DNA of 64,000 bases from Oscillibacter valericigenes (GTDB lineage Bacteria; Bacillota; Clostridia; Oscillospirales; Oscillospiraceae). The notes under the pieces were generated by a model. It was not told where the DNA came from, made no database searches, and was given only the letters and a program-made list of their open reading frames with translations. This document shows, piece by piece, positions 1 to 8,691 of this stretch. How positions within the stretch are numbered: position 1 is the first letter of the stretch; every line of letters starts with the position of its first letter. A program made the position numbers and the translations under genes. Location of the stretch: NCBI RefSeq assembly GCF_021531435.1, contig NZ_JAFBIS010000005.1, forward strand, positions 1 to 64,000, read 5' to 3'.

Positions 1-80
1 TAGCAAACAAGTTTTACCGGCGAAAGCACACGGGTTTCATAACCCCGTCGGTGCCTTTCGCAGAAAGGCGGATTATACGG

Positions 81-494
81 ATGAAAAAGTACCTGAATAT
101 CGCTTTTGCCTATGCCATTGCCGCTATGGTGGGCGGCGTCTTTTACCGGGAATTCACCAAGTACAGCGGCTTCACCGGCGTGACGGCGCTGGGTAAGGTC
201 CACGCCCATCTGTTCCTGCTGGGAATGCTGGTGTTCCTGGTGGTTGCGCTGTACGGCGCCCATAATGACCTTGGAAAGCTCAAGACCTTCCGGGCATTCC
301 TCTGGACCTATAACATCGGCATTCCGATGACGGCTATCATGCTGGTGGTACGCGGCGTGGCCCAGGTGCGGGGACTGGCTCTGTCCGCCGCCGCGAATGC
401 CTCTATTTCCGGGATTGCGGGCATCGGCCATATTTTGACCGGAGCCGGTATCATTTTGCTGCTGCTGTCCTTCAAAAAGCTGGCAAAGAACTGA
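81..494 (+). CDS. DUF2871-like small membrane protein
   Basis: This encodes a protein of about 137 residues made almost entirely of hydrophobic segments, with roughly four membrane spans. The HAHLFLLGM stretch after the first span and the charged GAHNDLGKLK loop resemble the DUF2871 family, whose function is unknown. I chose the ATG at 81 because it has an AGAAAGGCGG ribosome site upstream; an in-frame start at 51 would add ten residues that do not look like a membrane-protein N terminus. The gene stands alone with no close partner in the window. The family assignment is from memory of the pattern and is moderately sure; membrane location is well supported. Confidence 0.7.
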   Translation: MKKYLNIAFAYAIAAMVGGVFYREFTKYSGFTGVTALGKVHAHLFLLGMLVFLVVALYGAHNDLGKLKTFRAFLWTYNIGIPMTAIMLVVRGVAQVRGLALSAAANASISGIAGIGHILTGAGIILLLLSFKKLAKN

Positions 495-710
495 AAACGG
501 ACTTATGAACATGCCCTCTGTTTTCCGCGTCAAAAGCGCATCCTGCCGGCGCTGCCGGGTGCGTAGGGCTGATTGCGGGCTTTCGCGCTGCCAGACTCGG
601 CATCCTCTCTTATGATAAGCTTTCCCAAATCAAGGCGATCCATATCCATTTGCCCTGCGCTGCTCTCTGGGCGTTTCATTTCTGACCGTGCGATACTATT
701 GGAGGTTCGT

Positions 711-1394
711 TTACGGATTAAAAATCCGCTGCATACCGACTACATAGCCATTTTGGATCGTGATAGTTGTATTATTGGGGATGAAATGATATTCAATTCC
801 TGCGTTATCTGTCAGGAAGTCGCCGGGATAATATGTGCGGGGGCCTTTTTCCAGATCAGAGGAATCCACAAATTCGAAATCAGGAGAAACAGGCAGGGTC
901 ACTTCTCCCAGCTCATAGTATTGTTTCATGTCGTCAAAACCATCTGCGTAGAACACGGTATCATCATCCGTGACCAACTCGTAACCTCCGTTTTCCAGAC
1001 CGCCGTTGATGACAACCACGCCGTTTTCGGTGCGCTCCAGGGATGAGACTTTCACATCCTGCCGGCAGATCGTGATATGATCCCCTGCTTTCAATGTGCT
1101 GATGTCCACCATGTCATAGAGATCGTAAGTATATACTTTTACATGCAGCTGCATAGCGCCTGTATCATCGACAAAGGCATCCCCTTGGTCAAAGGATACC
1201 GCCACTGTGCAATCCTCCAGATGGTCCAGGTCGATTGATGCGGGCAGAGGAGATACGGCGAGAGCTTCCGAAGCGGATCCCTCATTAGATGCTTCCGGCT
1301 CGGCCGGAGTGTTTTCCGGCTGACTGCTGGAGCAGCCAGTCAATGCAGCAAGGGCAATTGCCAGCGCACAAGCCACAAAATATTTGCTTTTCAT
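711..1394 (-). CDS. predicted lipoprotein of unknown function
   Basis: The 227-residue product begins with a short charged tip, a hydrophobic stretch and a lipobox (LTGC, Cys21), so it should be a lipid-anchored extracytoplasmic protein. A Ser/Glu/Ala-rich linker of about 25 residues follows, as in many Gram-positive lipoproteins, and the remainder is an acidic, beta-rich domain that I do not recognise. GGAGG lies seven bases upstream of the ATG. It is transcribed away from the regulator gene at 1588. I see no enzymatic motif, so a binding or structural role in the cell envelope is as far as the sequence goes. Confidence 0.75.
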   Translation of the reverse strand: MKSKYFVACALAIALAALTGCSSSQPENTPAEPEASNEGSASEALAVSPLPASIDLDHLEDCTVAVSFDQGDAFVDDTGAMQLHVKVYTYDLYDMVDISTLKAGDHITICRQDVKVSSLERTENGVVVINGGLENGGYELVTDDDTVFYADGFDDMKQYYELGEVTLPVSPDFEFVDSSDLEKGPRTYYPGDFLTDNAGIEYHFIPNNTTITIQNGYVVGMQRIFNP

Positions 1395-1587
1395 AAATTA
1401 GCCTCCATTGCGATTCAATATGGCCTTTAGCGGTCTCGTTTATATAGACGGTGTACAGCGAAAAAAGGTTTCCTGTTCATGGAAAATGATTCTGCCCCGG
1501 CAGTTCTGTGGAAATGGAATGAATTCATGGACACCGCGTCATGCGTATGGTAGAATACGGACCATGGAGTATATGCGGAGGCGGGAT

Positions 1588-2097
1588 ATGGGAAAGAAAT
1601 CAACAAAAGAAAATAAGACCAAGTATCATCTTGTGAGAGAAGAACTCGGATGGTCCAGAGAGTATGCAAGCGAACAGATGGGCATGATTACACCCGAACG
1701 GCTGGAGCGTATTGAAAATGAGAAAGTGACGCCGGACCCCAAGGAGATCCTTGTGATGGCCGAAACGTATGGGAGACCCTCTCTCTGCAATTACTACTGC
1801 TCTCAAAAATGTCCGATTGGCCAGCAGTACGTTCCTGAGATTGAAATTAAAGAACTCTCTTCTATCGTCCTTGAGATGCTTGCCTCCCTGAATTCTGTCA
1901 ATAAGCGGAAGGATCGACTCATCGAAATCACTGCGGATGGCAAGATTGATAAAGATGAAATGGATGATTTCATCTTTATACAGGAAGAACTGGAGAGGAT
2001 CTCGATCACGGTAGAGACGCTGCAGCTCTGGTCAGAGAAGATGCTGGCGAACGGTGTGATCGACGCCGAGGCCTATCATGCCAGGAAACGCAAATGA
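1588..2097 (+). CDS. Xre-type helix-turn-helix regulator
   Basis: The 169-residue product has an N-terminal helix-turn-helix of the Xre/Cro type (residues about 12-45, with the pattern REELGWSREYASEQMG followed by a recognition helix), then a Cys-containing segment (CNYYCSQKCPIG) that could bind a metal, and a mostly helical C-terminal half. This arrangement of HTH plus CxxxC-like cluster is common in small Clostridia regulators found beside membrane-protein genes. The ATG at 1588 is preceded by GGAGGCGGG, better than the upstream in-frame starts. A terminator-like hairpin follows. Likely targets are the downstream membrane genes, but that is inference from position only. Confidence 0.7.
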   Translation: MGKKSTKENKTKYHLVREELGWSREYASEQMGMITPERLERIENEKVTPDPKEILVMAETYGRPSLCNYYCSQKCPIGQQYVPEIEIKELSSIVLEMLASLNSVNKRKDRLIEITADGKIDKDEMDDFIFIQEELERISITVETLQLWSEKMLANGVIDAEAYHARKRK

Positions 2098-2105
2098 ATT
2101 CGGCA

Positions 2106-2142
2106 GGCAGCGCATTGAACGGACGATGCGCTGCCTTATTTT
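2106..2142 (+). terminator. rho-independent terminator after the HTH gene
   Basis: A perfect 10-bp stem (GGCAGCGCAT / ATGCGCTGCC) with a 10-base loop is followed by TTATTTT, immediately after the stop codon of the HTH regulator. Confidence 0.75.
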
Positions 2143-2262
2143 GCAGATTTCGCGAAAATAGCAAGTCCTATTTTGCGGGATTCATCATTTATTGCGGAAG
2201 ACTCCTGGCCTACAATGAAAACACAAACAAGAGGTCGTACATCAGCGAGGAAGGTGGTTTTG

Positions 2263-2406
2263 ATGACGGTGTGCGAAAGAGTTCTTGCAATCAGGCTTTT
2301 GGAACAGCAGGAGAAGAAACCTGAGTACTTTGAAAAGCTTGGAGTTCAGGCCAACATGAATGAGGCGGAATCTGCCATTACTGAAAGGAGAAAACAAGTT
2401 GTTTGA
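2263..2406 (+). CDS. small conserved-looking protein (47 aa)
   Basis: A 47-residue reading frame starts at an ATG preceded by GGAAGGTGG. The peptide is highly charged and helical (it contains RLLEQQEKKPEYFEKL) and has no membrane segment. Its stop codon overlaps the start of the next small gene by eight bases, which suggests translational coupling and argues that both are real. I do not recognise a family; the overlap and ribosome sites are the main support. Confidence 0.5.
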   Translation: MTVCERVLAIRLLEQQEKKPEYFEKLGVQANMNEAESAITERRKQVV

Positions 2407-2623
2407 ATTATTCGTAATCATCCTGTTTTGCTGGCTTGCCTTTAAAGCAATCGGGCTTGCACTGTCGCTCACGTGGGGAGCCGCGAAAATCCTGGCATCA
2501 CTTCTCTTTGTGATCGCCGTGCCGGTGCTCTTTGTGTGCCTGCTGTTTGCGGGCGGTTTGGTCTTACTGCTCCCCTTGGCCTTGATCGGTGGCGCGGTTG
2601 CGGTCTTGAAAGTATGTGCGTAA
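2399..2623 (+). CDS. small two-span membrane protein
   Basis: The likely start is the TTG at 2399, because AAAGGAG sits nine bases upstream; an ATG at 2360 would add thirteen unlikely residues. The product of about 74 residues is nearly all hydrophobic, with two or three membrane spans and only a few charged residues. It overlaps the preceding 47-residue gene and is followed by two hairpins. Function unknown; similar small membrane proteins often accompany phage-shock or stress genes, but nothing here proves such a role. Confidence 0.55.
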   Translation: MFELFVIILFCWLAFKAIGLALSLTWGAAKILASLLFVIAVPVLFVCLLFAGGLVLLLPLALIGGAVAVLKVCA

Positions 2624-2689
2624 ATTCATATTGGAGTTATGGAGGGAACAATAAGGATATTCCCAATATTTCCGCCAATTGATAAATCG

Positions 2690-2730
2690 AGGCCTGATCT
2701 TGAGGGAACACACAAGGTCAGGCCTTTCCT
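2690..2730 (+). terminator. terminator-like hairpin
   Basis: Two arms, AGGCCTGATCTT and AAGGTCAGGCCT, pair around a 12-base loop and are followed by TTCCTG. It closes the small-gene group. Confidence 0.55.
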
Positions 2731-2766
2731 GTATCCGCCATAGCAGGAAAAGGTCGAGGAATCAAT

Positions 2767-2807
2767 CAAAGTGTGATGCGGACTCCGGAGGCCACATCAC
2801 ACCTTGA
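2767..2807. repeat. inverted repeat in an otherwise empty intergenic stretch
   Basis: TCAAAGTGTGATG and CATCACACCTTGA form a near-perfect 13-bp stem around a 15-base loop that itself contains CGGACTCCGG. With no following T-run it may be an operator or an RNA structure. The 2624-2948 stretch holds this hairpin and the preceding terminator but no gene I can support. Confidence 0.45.
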
Positions 2808-2948
2808 TACTGTACATTCAATTGACCTTATTTTGCAGTATTCGGAAGATCAGCAGGTCGCATTCCGCAGAAGTGGTTATTTATCTGTATGAAAATATCG
2901 TCTATAATGGAAGCAGAAACCTGAAAAAGAGATAAGGGGGAGATATAA

Positions 2949-3809
2949 ATGCTGTCTGCGAAACATGCCAAGCTGACAAGAAATATCCTGATTTTGGCGC
3001 TCATAGGCGTATTCTCGTTTTTTGTCCTTACAGCGTGGCTTCCGGAAACGAAATTCATCGGGAATTCCATCGAAAGCGTGGAGGAAAGCAGTAATACCGT
3101 GATGAGGTTTTCGGCCGCGACCCTTTCGACGTCTCTGGCGATTTCAGCGCTGCCGGATGACTTTGCAACGCCGTTAGCTGATACCTTGGCGGATATGAAC
3201 ATCTATTTTGTGGGCATTCTTGTGATCCTGTTTCTGGAAAAGATCATGATCCAGTACGGAGTCAAGCTTGTATTTGCAGTCGTCATCCCAGTGGCGTGTG
3301 TTATGGGAATCCTGTCCGTGGGGTTCAAAAAGGACCTCTTGAAAGGCCTGGCAATCAGACTGTCCATTCTGGGCCTTGCTGTGGCCCTTGTAGTTCCGTG
3401 CAGTACGCATATTACGAACTATGTTGCCGAAGATCTGACCGCATATGTCGAGAGCACGATCGCGGACACGGAAGACGGCGCTGATAAGCTCAACGAAGCT
3501 ATGGAGGGCGGCACGGAGGAAAAGACAATTTTTGAAAAGCTCTCTGATCTGTTCCAAACGGCGATCAATGATGTTTCTAATCTGATGCTCCGCTTCCAGA
3601 ATACCATTCGCAAGTGCATGAATTCCATTGCGATCTTGATCCTGACGAATTGCCTGATGCCGCTGATCAACTTCTTTGTGCTCAAATGGATACTGAAAGA
3701 AACTTTCCACATCGCAATTCCCATGCCGCAGACACGGAGTCGCCGCCGTTCTGATTCCGACTCTGGTTCTGATGCAGCCGGAACTGAGCTTGTTGCCGCG
3801 GGAGAGTGA
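2949..3809 (+). CDS. multi-span membrane protein of unknown function
   Basis: The 286-residue product has a first membrane span at about residues 12-30, a soluble stretch, three to four more spans between about 85 and 165, a helical polar region (about 170-215), one further span and an Arg/Ser-rich tail. The polar region between spans could be a coiled coil. A GGGGGAGA ribosome site lies upstream of the ATG, and TATAAT occurs about 45 bases before it. The following gene begins four bases after the stop codon, so the two are very likely co-transcribed. I do not recognise the family. Confidence 0.6.
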   Translation: MLSAKHAKLTRNILILALIGVFSFFVLTAWLPETKFIGNSIESVEESSNTVMRFSAATLSTSLAISALPDDFATPLADTLADMNIYFVGILVILFLEKIMIQYGVKLVFAVVIPVACVMGILSVGFKKDLLKGLAIRLSILGLAVALVVPCSTHITNYVAEDLTAYVESTIADTEDGADKLNEAMEGGTEEKTIFEKLSDLFQTAINDVSNLMLRFQNTIRKCMNSIAILILTNCLMPLINFFVLKWILKETFHIAIPMPQTRSRRRSDSDSGSDAAGTELVAAGE

Positions 3810-3813
3810 GGTT

Positions 3814-4530
3814 ATGAAGATATTGGAATTTTTCAAAGACAAGCAGAAACGGGCGAATCTCTGCATTTGGGTCCTAGCCGCACTGATCGGCGGCGTTGTT
3901 ATCTGGGGATGCAATCGCGGCACAAACCCCTTACATATGAATGTGTCGGATGGCATACAGCAGATCGATCTGGATACGATCTATCTTGAAGCCAGCGGCG
4001 TAGAAGTCAACTTCTCTGATGTCATTCTCTCCGACCACAATGAGACGCGGAAATTAATTGTCAGTACACAGAGGGGAAAGGTTACCACGGAACTGACGGA
4101 CCGCCTCATCAAGCAGCTTGACTTCGATTTTCTAAAAAAGACGCAGAGTGTGTCTTATACCGGAACAGGCTACTTCGTTGTGGACCTGGATAACCTCACA
4201 GCAGCCAATATCATAGAAGACAAGGATAAGAAGACCGTTACGATCAGAATTGGCCACGCTTATTTGCAGGCCATAGAGATCGATCCGAACGACATCATCA
4301 TTGATGAAGTTAAGGAGGGGCTGCTGGCGCGTGGAGATATTGAACTGACAGTGGCGGACTACAATGCCATTGAGAATGACCTTCGCACCCGGCTGGAAGC
4401 GAAATTCGATACAGTGGCGAACGGTCAGCGAGCAGATGACCTTGCGATCAGGATGGTGAAAGAAGTCTACGAGCCGATCGTCAAAGCCATTGACCGTCGA
4501 TATGATGTGATTGTTGAATTCAAATCATAG
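3814..4530 (+). CDS. DUF4230-like membrane-anchored protein
   Basis: The 238-residue protein has a single N-terminal membrane span (about residues 15-33) and an extracytoplasmic domain whose pattern GYFVVDLDNL, then KTVTIRIGHAYLQAIEID, resembles DUF4230 proteins, a family of unknown function with a beta-rich domain. I placed the start at the ATG at 3814, four bases after the upstream stop, with GAGTGAGG as ribosome site. It probably works with the preceding membrane protein. An IS256 element sits exactly at the end of this gene: the last base of the TAG stop is the first base of the target duplication, so the coding sequence is untouched. Confidence 0.65.
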   Translation: MKILEFFKDKQKRANLCIWVLAALIGGVVIWGCNRGTNPLHMNVSDGIQQIDLDTIYLEASGVEVNFSDVILSDHNETRKLIVSTQRGKVTTELTDRLIKQLDFDFLKKTQSVSYTGTGYFVVDLDNLTAANIIEDKDKKTVTIRIGHAYLQAIEIDPNDIIIDEVKEGLLARGDIELTVADYNAIENDLRTRLEAKFDTVANGQRADDLAIRMVKEVYEPIVKAIDRRYDVIVEFKS

Positions 4531-4537
4531 ATTATGT

Positions 4538-6040
4538 GGCCCAACGTAAAATTTTGTGTAAGCGTTTTTCGACAAAAGTCAAGAATGGCGCTGGAAAGCA
4601 GGGCTGATTCTGGCCTGAACTCCTTGTTTTTCGAAAGCCATGGCAGTCAGAACGGTATGCGCGCCGCTCCGGCGTGAATGCCGGTCTGGCCGCCGTGGCA
4701 TACTAGGACAAGGGAGTCAGCCTACGGCCCGGTCGGCGAACATGATCTCCAGTTGGCTCAGCACCAGATTCCAGTTCTGGTATCTGGCGTGCCAGTGCTT
4801 CACGATGCGCTGAGAGGCCAGATACAGCATCCGGCGCAGGGAGTCGTCGTTCGTGAAGGAAGGCTTGTTCTTTGTGATCTGCCGGAACTGGCGATTCAGG
4901 CCCTCGATGATGTTCGTCGTGTATATGATTTTCCGAATCTCAACGGGGTATTCAAAGAACGTGCTTAAAACCGGCCAGTTTTCCTCCCAGCTTTTCACGC
5001 AGGAGGGGTACTGCCTGCGCCAGGTCTCCGCAAAGGCCTGCAGGTTTTTCTCGGCTTCTTCCAGGGTAACGGCACTGTAGATCTTCTTAAGATCCGCAAC
5101 GACTTTCTTGATGTCCTTGTAGCTGACATATCTGGTGGAACTGCGCACCTGGTGGACGATGCAGCGCTGCAGCCGGCTTTTCGGGAATACAGCCTCGATA
5201 GCCTGCATCATCCCACACAGGCCGTCCGTGCAGAACAGATATACATCCAAAACACCCCTGCTTTTGAGGTCATTCAACACATTCAGCCAGAATTTGCTGT
5301 TTTCATGCTCCCCGATCCAGACGCCCAGGATGTCCTTCCTGCCATCCATGGTGACGCCCAGGACCACATAGGCAGCCTTGGTCACATACCGCCGATCCTC
5401 CCGCACTTTGTAGTGAATGGCATCCATGAACACGAAAGGATACACCGGCTCCAGCGGGCGATTCTGCCAGGCTGTGACCTCCGGCATGATCTTTTCACTG
5501 ATCTTCGTTACCAGCTCCGGAGAGATATCCACGCCGTACAGTTCCTTGATCTGCTCGGCGATATCCCGTTGGCTCATGCCGCAGGCGTACAGCGCCAGAA
5601 TCTTATCCTCCATCCCGTCCGCATTCCGGTCATACTTGCCGATGATCTTGGGCTCGAAGGAGCCGTTCCGGTCCCGGGGAACCTTGATGTCCACCTCACC
5701 CAGCTGGGTCTTGACGGTCTTCTTCGTGTAGCCGTTGCGGTAGTTTCTCGGGGTTCCCTCCGGCGCGTCCGAGCGCTCGCAACGCTCTCGACCAAGCTCC
5801 TCGTCCATCTCCACTTCCATGGCGGTCTGGATGACGTCCCGGAACATTTCCTTCATGGCCTCCATGATCTCCGTCGTACTGGTAAAGTGCTGGCTCTGAA
5901 CGTATTCCTTCAATAAATCCTGTGGTACTGACTGCATAATCTTCGTCTCCTCGTCTTGAATGTTTGATCTCATTCTTGACTTAGTCGAAGATTTTCATAC
6001 TGTCGAGGTTCGTCGATTACACAGAATTTTCGGCGGTCTC
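4538..6040 (-). mobile_element. intact IS256-family insertion sequence (1503 bp)
   Basis: The element is bounded by imperfect 27-bp terminal inverted repeats (4538-4564 and 6014-6040) sharing the AAAATT-x-TGTGTAA-x-CG core. Both sides carry the 8-bp direct repeat GATTATGT (4530-4537 and 6041-6048), the typical target duplication of IS256. It contains one full-length transposase gene, so it looks recently inserted and potentially active. Removing it with one repeat copy restores a continuous sequence after the DUF4230-like gene. Confidence 0.93.
4717..5937 (-). CDS. IS256-family transposase
   Basis: The product of 406 residues is the usual length for IS256 transposases (mutator-type DDE enzymes). 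The acidic residues of the catalytic triad are visible in FMDAIHYKV, FCTDGLCGM and TTNIIEGLNRQFR, and the characteristic IVHQVR motif lies between the second and third. An N-terminal region rich in charged helices probably binds the terminal repeats. I chose the ATG at 5937, which has a GAGGAGACG ribosome site; an upstream in-frame ATG at 5973 would add twelve residues. There is no frameshift or internal stop. Confidence 0.95.
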   Translation of the reverse strand: MQSVPQDLLKEYVQSQHFTSTTEIMEAMKEMFRDVIQTAMEVEMDEELGRERCERSDAPEGTPRNYRNGYTKKTVKTQLGEVDIKVPRDRNGSFEPKIIGKYDRNADGMEDKILALYACGMSQRDIAEQIKELYGVDISPELVTKISEKIMPEVTAWQNRPLEPVYPFVFMDAIHYKVREDRRYVTKAAYVVLGVTMDGRKDILGVWIGEHENSKFWLNVLNDLKSRGVLDVYLFCTDGLCGMMQAIEAVFPKSRLQRCIVHQVRSSTRYVSYKDIKKVVADLKKIYSAVTLEEAEKNLQAFAETWRRQYPSCVKSWEENWPVLSTFFEYPVEIRKIIYTTNIIEGLNRQFRQITKNKPSFTNDDSLRRMLYLASQRIVKHWHARYQNWNLVLSQLEIMFADRAVG

Positions 6041-6110
6041 GATTATGTCATCATGTAACCACAATATGATGGTTTGATTGCTCCGCAAATGATAAGTTCC
6101 CGTGAAATGG

Positions 6111-6161
6111 AAAACGCTTCCTCCAAGCCGGTGATTCACCGGCTTGGAGGGAAGCGTTTTT
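6111..6161. terminator. strong bidirectional terminator
   Basis: Arms AAAACGCTTCCTCCAAGCCGG and the matching CCGGCTTGGAGGGAAGCGTTTTT form a stem of about twenty pairs with a tiny loop and T-runs on both strands. It separates the IS256 flank from the Lrp gene. Confidence 0.85.
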
Positions 6162-6294
6162 GACGTTTTTGTTCTTCAATTATCGCAGGCCGCTCAGCAC
6201 CGCGCCAACATCGGCGTCGAGCAGAATGGACTGCGTTTCCAGTCCCAGGGAGGCGGATACAGCAAAGCAGAAACCTGCACACAGCAAATACTGC

Positions 6295-6753
6295 TCAGAG
6301 GCGCAGGCCCTTAATATCCTTGATCCGGGATAAAATGATGTTGCACCCGCAGCTGACCACGCCGGGCAGCGGGTCGATGACCTCCCGAATCAGTTTTTCC
6401 ATTTCCTCACTGGAAGCAGCCACCGCGTGAACATGGAGCTTGTTTTTTCCCGTCACCCGGTAGACCTGCGTGATGATCTCGTTCTGCTTTAATATCTCTG
6501 TGACTTCAGCCAGCGTGTCCGGCAAGGTCTCAATCTCAAAATAACAGGACACCGCACCGCTGATCTTCTGGGGGTTGATAATGGTGGTGTATTCCTCAAT
6601 GATGCCCCGCTGCTCCAAAGCCTGGATGCGGGCTTTCACCGCCACCCGGGAGATCCCCACCTCCTGCCCGATGTCCGAATAGGAGATCCGGGCGTTTTTG
6701 ATCAGCAGCCGGACAATTTTCTGGTCCAACGCGTCCAAGCCTTCCAGAAACAT
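6295..6753 (-). CDS. Lrp/AsnC-family transcriptional regulator
   Basis: The 152-residue product has the family layout: an N-terminal winged helix-turn-helix (residues about 5-60, with LDALDQKIVRLL and the SYSDIGQEVGISRVAVKARI helix pair) and a C-terminal ligand-binding ASNC/RAM domain (about 70-145). Such proteins form octamers and sense amino acids. It is divergent from the MATE exporter at 6898, with 144 bases between the two starts, so it probably controls that gene and itself. The ATG has GAAAGAGGG upstream. The ligand cannot be read from the sequence. Confidence 0.92.
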   Translation of the reverse strand: MFLEGLDALDQKIVRLLIKNARISYSDIGQEVGISRVAVKARIQALEQRGIIEEYTTIINPQKISGAVSCYFEIETLPDTLAEVTEILKQNEIITQVYRVTGKNKLHVHAVAASSEEMEKLIREVIDPLPGVVSCGCNIILSRIKDIKGLRL

Positions 6754-6824
6754 ATTGAAGACCCTCTTTCCTGTATCATTTCAGCCCCATCATACCAGCT
6801 ATTGCACGAAATGTAAATAAAAGA

Positions 6825-6853
6825 TTGACTTTAGAAAAAAGGATCACTATAAT
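6825..6853 (+). promoter_or_regulatory. sigma-A promoter of the MATE gene
   Basis: TTGACT and TATAAT are separated by exactly 17 bases, about 45 bases before the MATE start codon. Confidence 0.85.
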
Positions 6854-6897
6854 GATTACGAAACGTAAGTTTAAAATTTCCTTTCGGAGGCACAGAG

Positions 6898-8247
6898 ATG
6901 AAGAGAGATTTGACGCAAGGACCGGTCATGCGCTCTATGCTGCTTTTCGCGGTCCCCATGATTTTGGGAAACCTGCTGCAGCAATGCTATAATATCGCGG
7001 ACACACTGATCGTGGGGCAGTTCCTGGGAAAGAACGCTCTGGCCGCTGTGGGCTCATCCTTTACGCTGATGACCTTTCTGACTTCCATCCTGCTGGGACT
7101 CTGCATGGGCAGCGGCGCGCTGTTTTCCATTCGGTTTGGGCAGCGGGACGAGGCCGGTCTGCGGGAAGCGGTGTGCGCATCCTTCGTGCTGATCGCATCC
7201 GCGACCCTCCTGCTGAGCGGAGCTGCCTTTGCCTGCCTGGACTTTCTCCGGGTCTTTCTCCGTGTGCCGGCAGAGGTGTGGGGGTTCATGCGGGAATACC
7301 TGTCCGTCATCTTCTGCGGCATCGCCGCCACCTTCCTGTACAATTATTTCGCATCACTTCTGCGGGCGCTGGGTAATTCCGTGGTGCCGCTGATATTCCT
7401 GGCAGTCTCCACCGTGCTGAATATCGCCCTGGACCTGTGGTTTGTCCTGGGATTGAAGCGGGGCGTGACAGGAGCGGCGGAGGCCACGGTGATCGCCCAG
7501 TACGTCTCCGGAATCGGGATCGCCGTGTACACCTGGTTTCGCTGTCCCCAGTTCCGGACTGGCCCACGGGCCATCAGCTGGAGCTGTGTCCGGGAGATCG
7601 CCTCTTTTTCCATCCTGACCTGCGTTCAGCAGTCTGTGATGAACCTCGGGATCCTGATGGTACAGGGACTGGTCAACAGCTTTGGCGCCACGGTCATGGC
7701 CGCCTTCGCGGCGGCGGTGAAGATCGACGCCTTCGCCTATATGCCTGTGCAGGACTTCGGCAACGCCTTTTCCACCTTTATCGCCCAGAACTACGGGGCA
7801 CAGAAGGAGACGCGCATCCGTGCCGGACTGAAGGGCGCGGTGGGAGCGTCCATGCTGTTTTGCGTGGCGGTATCCGCCCTGGTGTGCTGTTTTGCCCATC
7901 CGCTGATGGCGATGTTTGTGGGGGAAGGAGAGGCCGAGATCGTCCAGGAGGGCATCCGCTACCTGCGCATTGAGGGTGCGTTTTACTGCGGGATCGGCTG
8001 CCTGTTTCTGCTGTACGGCCTGTATCGGGCGCTGGGAAAGCCGGGGATGTCCGTGGTCCTCACCGTCATTTCCCTGGGCACCCGCGTGGCGCTGGCCTAC
8101 ATACTGTCGGCTATTCCTGCCATTGGCGTGATCGGCATTTGGTGGTCGGTGCCCATCGGCTGGGCCCTGGCTGACGTCGTTGGCATCCTTTATTACATAC
8201 TCCGAAAAGGACAGATACTTACCTGGAAAAACCAAACTTCAATATAG
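6898..8247 (+). CDS. MATE-family multidrug/metabolite exporter
   Basis: The 449-residue protein has twelve predicted membrane spans in two related halves and the family signature in its first helix (MILGNLLQQCYNIADTLIVG). The MepA/NorM-like branch exports cationic drugs or metabolites, driven by a Na+ or H+ gradient. It has a CGGAGG ribosome site and its own promoter, and a terminator hairpin follows. The divergent Lrp-type regulator suggests control by an amino acid or related metabolite, so the natural substrate may be such a compound rather than a drug; that is inference. Confidence 0.93.
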   Translation: MKRDLTQGPVMRSMLLFAVPMILGNLLQQCYNIADTLIVGQFLGKNALAAVGSSFTLMTFLTSILLGLCMGSGALFSIRFGQRDEAGLREAVCASFVLIASATLLLSGAAFACLDFLRVFLRVPAEVWGFMREYLSVIFCGIAATFLYNYFASLLRALGNSVVPLIFLAVSTVLNIALDLWFVLGLKRGVTGAAEATVIAQYVSGIGIAVYTWFRCPQFRTGPRAISWSCVREIASFSILTCVQQSVMNLGILMVQGLVNSFGATVMAAFAAAVKIDAFAYMPVQDFGNAFSTFIAQNYGAQKETRIRAGLKGAVGASMLFCVAVSALVCCFAHPLMAMFVGEGEAEIVQEGIRYLRIEGAFYCGIGCLFLLYGLYRALGKPGMSVVLTVISLGTRVALAYILSAIPAIGVIGIWWSVPIGWALADVVGILYYILRKGQILTWKNQTSI

Positions 8248-8283
8248 TCTGCAGGACATTCAAGCCCCGCCGCCCGGACCAGC

Positions 8284-8318
8284 GAAAGTCCCGAAGCCGC
8301 AGCGGTTTCGGGACTTTC
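8284..8318 (+). terminator. terminator after the MATE gene
   Basis: GAAAGTCCCGAAGCCGC pairs with GCGGTTTCGGGACTTTC (17 bp with one G-T pair) across a single-base spacer in the written sequence, which would open to a small loop. Confidence 0.75.
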
Positions 8319-8522
8319 CGTTGAGAATGTACTTTCATGGACAAGGAGGGGAGCAAACATTCCTGCCCTTGTTTTTTGCCCTCCATATGATATAATTTTT
8401 CATAGCATGAACCAATCAATACCCGGCATTTTAGGAAACGGACAGAATTTCAGGAAGCTGTCCGATCTGTTCCGGTTCCGCTTTCGGGGGAAATAACGAT
8501 GTGAGGGGATATCTTTTTGCTG

Positions 8523-8551
8523 TTGGCAAGAACCGTGATATCTGCTATAAA
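8523..8551 (+). promoter_or_regulatory. probable promoter of the serine dehydratase gene
   Basis: TTGGCA and TATAAA are 17 bases apart. The start codon is about 140 bases downstream, leaving an untranslated leader in which I recognise no known riboswitch. The motif GATATC(T) occurs three times around the promoter (8509, 8537, 8555) and may be an operator. The 8319-8691 gap contains no gene I can support. Confidence 0.55.
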
Positions 8552-8691
8552 ATAGATATCAGGACACCAGCAACCGCTGTCAGCGGACGGCAAACCACAG
8601 GATACAGCGCGTCTGAACAAAAAAATAAAAAAGGAGGGAACGGCAGCTTCTCCCTGTCCGGGTAACATTCGGAGGGAGTATCCCTGCCTGC

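Noticed and set aside
6181-6292. Leftward frame of about 35 codons after the Lrp gene (ends in LLDADVGAVLSGLR)
   Set aside because: It has no good start or ribosome site and no recognised similarity; it could be a gene remnant but I cannot support it.
8400-8690. T-box or serine riboswitch before sdaA
   Set aside because: No AGGGUGGNACCGCG-like T-box sequence, no specifier stem and no terminator directly before the gene.
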